From assembly GCA_015662325.1 (NCBI GenBank), contig DQUJ01000185.1:1-6376 (forward strand): 6,376 bases of DNA, read 5' to 3'. The notes beneath the pieces were generated by a model. It ran no database searches. It saw only the letters and a list, made by a program, of their open reading frames with translations, and was not told the DNA's origin. Origin of the DNA: Leucothrix mucor. GTDB lineage: Bacteria > Pseudomonadota > Gammaproteobacteria > Thiotrichales > Thiotrichaceae. The translations under genes were made by a program, and so were the position numbers. This document shows, in pieces, positions 1-4,407 of this stretch (within the stretch, counting starts at the first letter, position 1; every line of letters begins with the position of its first letter).

Positions 1-663
1 GGCATGGCCGTGCAGGAATCGGTTGCAGAAGAGTGGAAAAAAGTCACAGGACATGTACTGATTGAAGCCTATGGATTAACCGAAACATCTCCTGGTGTTT
101 GTGTGAACCCAACCAATAATAAACGCTTTTCAGGCAATGTTGGTTTACCTCTTTCTTCAACAGAAGTCTGTGTTAAAAATGAAGCAGGCGATGAGTTGCC
201 CTTTGATGAGCCAGGCGAATTATGCGTGAAAGGCCCGCAAGTGATGCAAGGCTATTGGAATCGACCCGGAGAAACATCCAATGTGATGGATGCTGAAGGT
301 TGGCTTCATACAGGCGATATCGCAATTATTGATGAAAAAGGTTTTGTGAAACTGGTTGATCGCCTTAAAGATTTAATTATAGTTTCTGGCTTTAATGTCT
401 ACCCAAATGAGATTGAAAATGTGGTTGCGTTGCACCCTAAAGTGTTGGAGGTCGGAGCGATTGGCGTGGCACATAAAAAATCAGGCGAAACGGTAAAACT
501 GTTTGTGGTTAAAAAAGATACTAGCCTGACTGAAGATGAATTAATCAATTTCTGCCGACAACAAATGACGGGCTATAAATGCCCAAAGCATATTGAATTT
601 GTAGAAGGTTTGCCGAAGAGTAATGTGGGTAAGGTGTTGCGTAAAGATTTGCGCAAGCTTTGA
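1..663 (+). CDS. fadD: Long-chain-fatty-acid--CoA ligase, C-terminal part (5' end outside window)
   Basis: Activates long-chain fatty acids: ATP-dependent adenylation followed by thioester formation with CoA, at the inner face of the cytoplasmic membrane, feeding beta-oxidation or phospholipid synthesis. The open frame runs in from base 1, so the ATG at 4 is an internal Met; family members are about 550-560 residues and only about 220 are here. Counting from that Met, the visible ANL-superfamily motifs are YGLTE (23-27), GWLHTGD (99-105), the hinge DRLKD (119-123) followed by the acyl-CoA-synthetase signature [11 protein letters not shown] (128-138), and the C-terminal [11 protein letters not shown] segment whose Lys210 matches the catalytic adenylation lysine. 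The N-terminal P-loop is outside the window. The residues align closely with enterobacterial FadD and the protein ends a few residues earlier than E. coli's. Other acyl-CoA synthetases are possible, but the signature strongly favours FadD. Confidence 0.94.
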   Translation, partial: GMAVQESVAEEWKKVTGHVLIEAYGLTETSPGVCVNPTNNKRFSGNVGLPLSSTEVCVKNEAGDELPFDEPGELCVKGPQVMQGYWNRPGETSNVMDAEGWLHTGDIAIIDEKGFVKLVDRLKDLIIVSGFNVYPNEIENVVALHPKVLEVGAIGVAHKKSGETVKLFVVKKDTSLTEDELINFCRQQMTGYKCPKHIEFVEGLPKSNVGKVLRKDLRKL

Positions 664-680
664 TGAACATATAAAAGATA

Positions 681-739
681 TGCCACGGAAGACACAGAAA
701 TTTAAAAAAACTAAAAGGAATTCCGTGTCTTCCGTAGCA
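681..739. repeat. Long imperfect inverted repeat downstream of fadD
   Basis: Arms 681-699 and 721-739 are each 19 bases, pair at 17 of 19 positions, and enclose a 21-base A-rich loop (700-720). The core is an ACGGAAGACAC motif and its complement. The two mismatches (684/736 and 696/724) are C-A and A-C on the plus strand but become G-U wobbles if the minus strand is transcribed, so the stem is uninterrupted only in that orientation. It lies 17 bases after the fadD stop. A short T-run (745-748) follows the right arm, so weak terminator activity is possible. The arm motif resembles GGAAGACACGG-type intergenic repeats that I recall from many proteobacterial genomes; copy number here is unknown. 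Confidence 0.75.
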
Positions 740-869
740 AACTCTTTTAATGGTTTGGTAGAAAAAGATCATAAGGGATATTTAACAAGATAAAGTGTAA
801 TGACCTGCCCCGGTTTTTATGAGAAAATTTGCCTAATAACTAAACAACTTACTTAGGTTTATCTCAAAA

Positions 870-1769
870 ATGAAAATTAATCATAAAATCCGTAAAGCTG
901 TTATACCTGTCGCAGGTCTTGGAACGCGCATGCTACCAGCCACCAAAGCCATACCGAAAGAAATGCTACCTATCGTTGATAAACCAATGATTCAATACAT
1001 TGTTAATGAATGTATTTCAGCGGGGATTACTGAAATTGTACTGGTCACACATTCGAGTAAAAACGCCATTGAAAACCATTTTGATACCAGCTATGAATCG
1101 GAATCAACCTTAGAAAAACGTGTAAAACGTTCTTTATTAGAAGAAGTGCGTTCGATTTGCCCAAGCCACGTAACGATTATGCATGTGCGCCAAGGCGTTG
1201 CTAAAGGTTTAGGTCATGCCGTTTTATGTGCGAAACCTGCGGTGGGTGATGAGCCGTTTGCGGTGGTGTTGCCTGATGTGTTAATTGATGAAGTGAGTTG
1301 TGATCTAGAAAAAGAAAACCTCGCTGAAATGTTACGCATGTTTGACGAAAAAGCAGAAAGCCAGATTATGGTAGAGCCAGTGCCGATGGAAATGGTCAGT
1401 AGCTACGGTGTGGCAGATGTGAATGGTCATAAACTTAAGCCAGGCGTTTCTGCAAAAATGACGCAGGTGGTGGAAAAGCCGCCTGTTGATGAAGCTCCGT
1501 CTAATCTAGCTGTTGTAGGTCGTTATGTTTTATCAGCGGAAATTTGGGATTTATTAGAGCATACACCAACCGGTGCAGGTGATGAAATTCAACTGACCGA
1601 CGCCATTGCGATGTTGATGGAAAAAGAAACAGTGAATGCTTTTCATATGACGGGTAAATCACATGACTGTGGTTCTAAATTAGGTTATATGATGGCGAAT
1701 GTGGAATATGCAACGCGTCATCCTGAGTTGGGCGAAGCATTTAAAGCGTTTTTGAAAGATTATTGTTAA
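870..1769 (+). CDS. galU: UTP--glucose-1-phosphate uridylyltransferase
   Basis: Makes UDP-glucose and pyrophosphate from UTP and glucose 1-phosphate in the cytoplasm. UDP-glucose supplies LPS/capsule sugars, the Leloir pathway and osmoprotective glucans. At 299 residues it matches the usual bacterial GalU length (about 300). The nucleotidyltransferase signature [19 protein letters not shown] spans residues 16-34. PDV with the likely metal-binding Asp136 is at 135-137, VEKP with Lys203 is at 201-204, [10 protein letters not shown] is at 217-226 and GDEIQLTDA is at 237-245. All are as in E. coli GalU, with high similarity throughout. The start is chosen because the family begins a few residues before the conserved [12 protein letters not shown] block. 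There is no strong ribosome-binding site; the nearest purine stretch is an AGG at 855-857, 12 bases upstream. It is flanked by spacers over 200 bases on both sides and followed by a strong terminator, so it is probably monocistronic. Confidence 0.97.
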   Translation: MKINHKIRKAVIPVAGLGTRMLPATKAIPKEMLPIVDKPMIQYIVNECISAGITEIVLVTHSSKNAIENHFDTSYESESTLEKRVKRSLLEEVRSICPSHVTIMHVRQGVAKGLGHAVLCAKPAVGDEPFAVVLPDVLIDEVSCDLEKENLAEMLRMFDEKAESQIMVEPVPMEMVSSYGVADVNGHKLKPGVSAKMTQVVEKPPVDEAPSNLAVVGRYVLSAEIWDLLEHTPTGAGDEIQLTDAIAMLMEKETVNAFHMTGKSHDCGSKLGYMMANVEYATRHPELGEAFKAFLKDYC

Positions 1770-1802
1770 ATAAAGTCTCCTCCATCAACCTAGAACAGGG
1801 AG

Positions 1803-1877
1803 GGTAGAAAGCTCGTAAAAATCAATAATATTTGGGTTTCTACCTCACCCCAGCCCTCTCCTGCTAGGAGAGGGGGC
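1803..1877. repeat. REP-like composite hairpin element
   Basis: The core is a perfect 9-bp stem, 1854-1862 with 1866-1874, closed by a 3-base loop. It is C-rich on the left and G-rich on the right, and is preceded by CTCACCCCAG (1845-1854). An 8-bp outer arm pair, GGTAGAAA (1803-1810) and TTTCTACC (1837-1844), lies immediately upstream. The CTCACCCCAGCCCTCTCC-type string is one I recognise as a recurrent intergenic repeat in many proteobacterial chromosomes. That is family recollection and not something shown by this single copy. It is not a terminator, because no T-run follows. Confidence 0.6.
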
Positions 1878-1971
1878 TTAACAATATTGAGAATTGAAAG
1901 TATTTTAAAAAAGCGACCTATCAAGGTCGCTTTTTTGTGCGCATAAATTGTTAAGCTGTTGTATGCTTAAC
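1876..1971. repeat. 10-bp inverted repeat enclosing the terminator, with a third partial copy
   Basis: GCTTAACAAT (1876-1885) and its exact complement ATTGTTAAGC (1947-1956) flank the intrinsic terminator. A further GCTTAAC copy (1965-1971) can also pair with 1950-1956 as a 7-bp stem with an 8-base loop. The middle arm can therefore pair with either neighbour but not both at once. Whether this is functional or chance is not decided by the sequence. Confidence 0.5.
1907..1936. terminator. Rho-independent terminator, probably bidirectional
   Basis: A 7-bp GC-rich stem, GCGACCT (1913-1919) with AGGTCGC (1924-1930), has a 4-base loop and is extended by six A-T pairs (1907-1912 with 1931-1936). 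This gives a T-run after the stem on either strand. It sits about 140 bases downstream of the galU stop and insulates the folB-folK/ispG unit from galU readthrough. No minus-strand gene lies nearby, so the plus-strand activity is the relevant one. Confidence 0.92.
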
Positions 1972-1985
1972 TTAATTTGCATATT

Positions 1986-1991
1986 TATACT
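1986..1991 (+). promoter_or_regulatory. Candidate -10 box for folB-folK/ispG
   Basis: TATACT matches the sigma-70 -10 consensus at five of six positions and lies after the galU terminator and about 115 bases before the folB-folK start. No good -35 is found at 16-18 bases; the nearest TTG-containing hexamer, TTGTAT (1959-1964), is 21 bases away, which is too far. The assignment is therefore weak. If real, the leader would include both the 2001-2020 palindrome and the 2048-2083 hairpin. Confidence 0.3.
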
Positions 1992-2000
1992 AATAACATC

Positions 2001-2020
2001 ATACCTGCATTGACAGGTAT
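2001..2020. repeat. Short palindrome ATACCTG/CAGGTAT
   Basis: A perfect 7-bp inverted repeat (2001-2007 with 2014-2020) with a 6-base loop. No T-run follows, so it is not a terminator. It shares TGACAG (2011-2016) with the start of the next repeat (2045-2050), which may mean that the two are related degenerate repeat copies. It could also be an operator; nothing identifies a regulator. Confidence 0.4.
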
Positions 2021-2047
2021 CCCTATTTGTACAAAGTGCTATCCTGA

Positions 2048-2083
2048 CAGATGGATTCCCGCCTACGCGGGAATGACAATCTG
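2048..2083. repeat. ATTCCC-N8-GGGAAT hairpin (dRS3-like intergenic repeat)
   Basis: The core, 2055-2074, has ATTCCCGC (2055-2062) and GCGGGAAT (2067-2074) around the loop CTAC. A further 5-bp outer stem, CAGAT (2048-2052) with ATCTG (2079-2083), is separated by a 2x4 internal loop. The ATTCCC-N8-GGGAAT format equals the neisserial dRS3 repeat, and near-identical GGATTCCCGC...GCGGGAATGAC strings recur in many proteobacteria. It ends 23 bases before the folB-folK start codon, so it would lie in the leader of any transcript started upstream. Confidence 0.65.
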
Positions 2084-2106
2084 CTATTAATACTTGGCTG
2101 GTTTTT

Positions 2107-2964
2107 ATGGATATAGTCTACATACGTGATTTACGCATTGATGCCGTGATTGGCATTTATGAATGGGAAAAGCGTATCAAGCAACAGATTAACATCAATC
2201 TGGAAATGGGTTGGGATAACAGCGTGCCAGCCGCATCCGATGATATTAAACATACGCTAAATTACAAAGCCTGCGCCAATTTAGTTAAAGACTTGGTGAA
2301 TAGAACGGAATATGAATTGGTCGAAACATTGGCAGATAAAATAGCCGAGTTATTGCTTAAAGAAATGAAAATTCCGTGGATAAAAGTAGCCGTGGGTAAG
2401 CCAATGGCTGTGACTGATTCCAAAGAGGTTGGCGTAATAATAGAGCGCTTTCAAACAGTCAGCGAAACTGAAGTCTATTTAGATATTGGCAGTAATATAG
2501 ATCGAGAGAAAAACATTCAATCTTGTGTTGATGAATTACAAACAGTGTTCCCTGATATTGTTTTTTCTAAAGCTTACGAAAGTGATGCAGTAGGATTTAA
2601 TGGTGATGCGTTTATTAATCTTTCGGCGCGATTACACACTAAATTGAGTTTTGATGAGTTAAACATTTATCTTAAAACACTTGAAAATAAGCATGCCCGT
2701 AAACGCGATAACGAGAAGTTTATTTCCCGAACCTTGGATGTGGATATTTTGTTATTTGGTGATCAAGTGTTACAACCCAATATAGATTTACCACGTGAAG
2801 AAATTCTAAAATTCTCTTTTGTGTTATTTCCTTTATCTGAAATAGCTGGAAATTTTGTTCACCCGATTGAAAAAATAACGATTTCTGAATTAGCCAAAAA
2901 GTCTAATTTAGATAAAAGTACACTTACAGAAGTTAAAAACTTCCCTACGCTAACCTTAGATTAA
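2107..2964 (+). CDS. folB-folK: Fused dihydroneopterin aldolase / HPPK-type pyrophosphokinase (FolB-FolK)
   Basis: Two successive cytoplasmic folate steps in one 285-residue chain. Residues 1-115 are FolB, which splits dihydroneopterin into 6-hydroxymethyl-dihydropterin and glycolaldehyde. Residues 122-265 are FolK, which transfers pyrophosphate from ATP to that product. The FolB part aligns from its first Met (MDIVYI) with E. coli FolB and keeps IGIYEWE, Tyr53, Glu73 and Lys98 at the same positions. The FolK part has DIGSN (126-130), FIN (169-171), ARKR (197-200) and the metal-binding SRTLDVDILLFGD (207-219; Asp211, Asp213). The usual PHxxxxxR motif near residue 229 reads PREEILKFSFVL, so the His and second Arg of E. 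coli HPPK are absent. The frame is open throughout, with no sign of a sequencing join. No clear ribosome-binding site precedes the start. ispG begins 9 bases after the stop, which suggests co-transcription. Confidence 0.92.
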   Translation: MDIVYIRDLRIDAVIGIYEWEKRIKQQININLEMGWDNSVPAASDDIKHTLNYKACANLVKDLVNRTEYELVETLADKIAELLLKEMKIPWIKVAVGKPMAVTDSKEVGVIIERFQTVSETEVYLDIGSNIDREKNIQSCVDELQTVFPDIVFSKAYESDAVGFNGDAFINLSARLHTKLSFDELNIYLKTLENKHARKRDNEKFISRTLDVDILLFGDQVLQPNIDLPREEILKFSFVLFPLSEIAGNFVHPIEKITISELAKKSNLDKSTLTEVKNFPTLTLD

Positions 2965-2973
2965 CGAATAATT

Positions 2974-4185
2974 ATGCCAATTACACGTCAAAAAACCGTT
3001 CCCGTAAAAGTAGCCCAACATACCATTGGTGGTGATGCGCCAATCTTAGTGCAATCCATGACCAATACCGATACGGTAGATGTGGTACGTACCGTTAAAC
3101 AGGTGGCAGAACTTGCCAAAGCAGGCTCGGAGTTAGTACGCATTACCGTTAATAACCAAGCCGCCGCCGAAGCAGTACCTGAGATTCGTGAACGTTTGGA
3201 TAAGATGGACTGTGATGTACCGCTTGTTGGTGACTTTCATTTTAATGGTCATAAGTTGTTATCTGCTGTACCTGCCTGTGCCGAAGCATTAGCGAAATAC
3301 AGAATAAACCCCGGTAATGTCGGCAAGGGAAAAAGCGGAGATGAAAAGTTTGCAAAGATGATCGAGTTTGCGGCAAAGTACGATAAAGCGGTACGAATTG
3401 GTGTGAATTGGGGTTCATTAGATCAAGTCTTATTAGCAAAAAAGCTGGATGAAAATTCCAAACTTTCTAGCCCCAAAGAACTAGCCGAGGTTCAACATGA
3501 TGCTTTGATTGAATCAGCATTAAGTAGCGCACAAAAAGCTGAAACGTATGGGTTGGCACATAATAAAATTATCATTTCATGCAAGCTCAGTGGCGCGCAG
3601 GATTTAATAAAAGCCTATTTAGAGCTTTCGCAAAAATGTGATTACCCATTGCACCTAGGCTTAACCGAAGCAGGCATGGGTAGCAAAGGCATTGTCTCAT
3701 CAACCGCCGCATTATCAGTGCTATTACAACAGGGAATAGGCGATACCATTCGTATTTCCCTTACCCCAGAACCTGACGCGCCGCGCGAGAAAGAAGTACA
3801 AGTAGGTCAACAAATTCTGCAATCTTTAAGCTTGCGTTCTTTCACGCCACAGGTAGTTGCTTGCCCCGGTTGTGGACGTACATCGAGCGATTATTTCCAG
3901 CATTTAGCACAGGATATTCAAGACTATTTAAATACACAAATGCCTGTTTGGAAAAATCAGTACGAAGGTGTGGAAGATATGTCGGTTGCGGTTATGGGCT
4001 GTGTTGTTAATGGTCCGGGTGAATCGAAACAAGCCAATATCGGAATTAGTTTACCCGGTAGTGGTGAGGCCCCTGTTGCACCTGTGTATGAAGACGGCGT
4101 TAAGACAGTGACCTTGAAAGGTGATCATATTGCGGCAGAGTTTCAGGATTTGGTTTTGGCTTATGTGAATAAAACTTATACCTGA
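2974..4185 (+). CDS. ispG: 4-hydroxy-3-methylbut-2-en-1-yl diphosphate synthase (long form)
   Basis: Converts 2-C-methyl-erythritol 2,4-cyclodiphosphate to HMBPP in the MEP isoprenoid pathway, using a [4Fe-4S] cluster and electrons from flavodoxin or ferredoxin. It is a cytoplasmic enzyme. The N-terminal TIM-barrel carries [19 protein letters not shown] (18-36), VRITVNNQ (55-62), [12 protein letters not shown] (108-119), [10 protein letters not shown] (141-150) and [12 protein letters not shown] (228-239). The C-terminal cluster domain has ACPGCGRT (296-303; Cys297, Cys300) and [10 protein letters not shown] (341-350; Cys343, Glu350), which is the Cys3-Glu cluster ligation known for the family. 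At 403 residues it is about 30 longer than E. coli IspG; the extra length includes a segment near 150-190. The VGDFHFNGH and [13 protein letters not shown] stretches look like the beta/alphaproteobacterial form. The start is fixed by the short gap to folB-folK and by family alignment; no Shine-Dalgarno is visible. Confidence 0.97.
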   Translation: MPITRQKTVPVKVAQHTIGGDAPILVQSMTNTDTVDVVRTVKQVAELAKAGSELVRITVNNQAAAEAVPEIRERLDKMDCDVPLVGDFHFNGHKLLSAVPACAEALAKYRINPGNVGKGKSGDEKFAKMIEFAAKYDKAVRIGVNWGSLDQVLLAKKLDENSKLSSPKELAEVQHDALIESALSSAQKAETYGLAHNKIIISCKLSGAQDLIKAYLELSQKCDYPLHLGLTEAGMGSKGIVSSTAALSVLLQQGIGDTIRISLTPEPDAPREKEVQVGQQILQSLSLRSFTPQVVACPGCGRTSSDYFQHLAQDIQDYLNTQMPVWKNQYEGVEDMSVAVMGCVVNGPGESKQANIGISLPGSGEAPVAPVYEDGVKTVTLKGDHIAAEFQDLVLAYVNKTYT

Positions 4186-4374
4186 GCCATCAATTAAAAG
4201 CCGATAATAGAAATTTAAATAACCCTAACTCAGCAACATTGGCGTGATTATATGGCTTATGTTGAGAAAGCTATTCCCAAAGTCGTGTATATGATTGTTT
4301 GATTATTAAGTTTATTTTTAGTTCCTAACCTTGTTACAACGCGCGATTCGCTACGTTGCTACGCAAGTGAGAAC
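4186..4374. other. Convergent intergenic spacer after ispG
   Basis: No recognisable gene. A short open stretch, 4226-4302 on the plus strand, reads LTQQHWRDYMAYVEKAIPKV and onward to a TGA at 4300-4302. It has no start context and I do not recognise the peptide; it may be a decayed gene tail or chance. A T-rich tract (4303-4321) follows without a convincing GC stem before it, so no clear ispG terminator is seen here. A GCTACG direct repeat occurs at 4350-4355 and 4358-4363. Confidence 0.5.
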
Positions 4375-4407
4375 CGATTAACACGTCCTAGGGGACGGTG
4401 TTAATCG
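4375..4407. repeat. Long hairpin overlapping the purL stop codon
   Basis: CGATTAACAC (4375-4384) pairs perfectly with GTGTTAATCG (4398-4407). The stem continues with GTCC (4385-4388) against GGAC (4393-4396) after one bulged G (4397), leaving the 4-base loop 4389-4392. The purL stop (TAA on the minus strand, 4401-4403) lies inside one arm. No T-run follows on either strand, so it is not a textbook intrinsic terminator. Between convergent genes it could protect 3' ends or end transcription by another route. Confidence 0.7.

Larger units (their letters stand above)
1770..2106. other. Repeat-rich intergenic spacer between galU and folB-folK
   Basis: I see no credible coding sequence in this 337-base gap. 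It contains at least five inverted-repeat structures in series: an 8-bp stem (1803-1810 with 1837-1844), a C/G-rich REP-like hairpin (1854-1874), an intrinsic terminator (1907-1936) inside a 10-bp outer repeat, a 7-bp palindrome (2001-2007 with 2014-2020), and a hairpin of the ATTCCC-N8-GGGAAT type (2055-2074). The promoter for folB-folK must lie after the terminator if the gene has its own. Confidence 0.8.

Noticed and set aside
4..663. ATG at 4 as the true start of a short acyl-CoA ligase
   Set aside because: The frame is open from base 1 with a Gly codon before it, as in FadD, and the adenylation P-loop region would be missing; this is a window-edge truncation.
681..748. Intrinsic terminator for fadD
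   Set aside because: The loop is 21 bases, the plus-strand stem has two A-C mismatches and the T-run is short and offset; called as a repeat, with weak terminator activity left open.
545..772. Minus-strand open frame of 75 codons
   Set aside because: It overlaps the fadD C-terminus and the inverted repeat, has no family resemblance and no start context; a shadow frame.
834..839. TAATAA as the galU -10 box
   Set aside because: No acceptable -35 hexamer at 15-19 bases upstream; not called.
1770..2106. Riboswitch, small RNA or CRISPR array in the galU/folB-folK spacer
   Set aside because: The hairpins are unrelated short repeats, there is no regular repeat-spacer pattern, and no known riboswitch core is recognisable.
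3242..3439. Minus-strand open frame inside ispG
   Set aside because: It lies fully within conserved ispG coding sequence and has no recognisable motif; a shadow frame.
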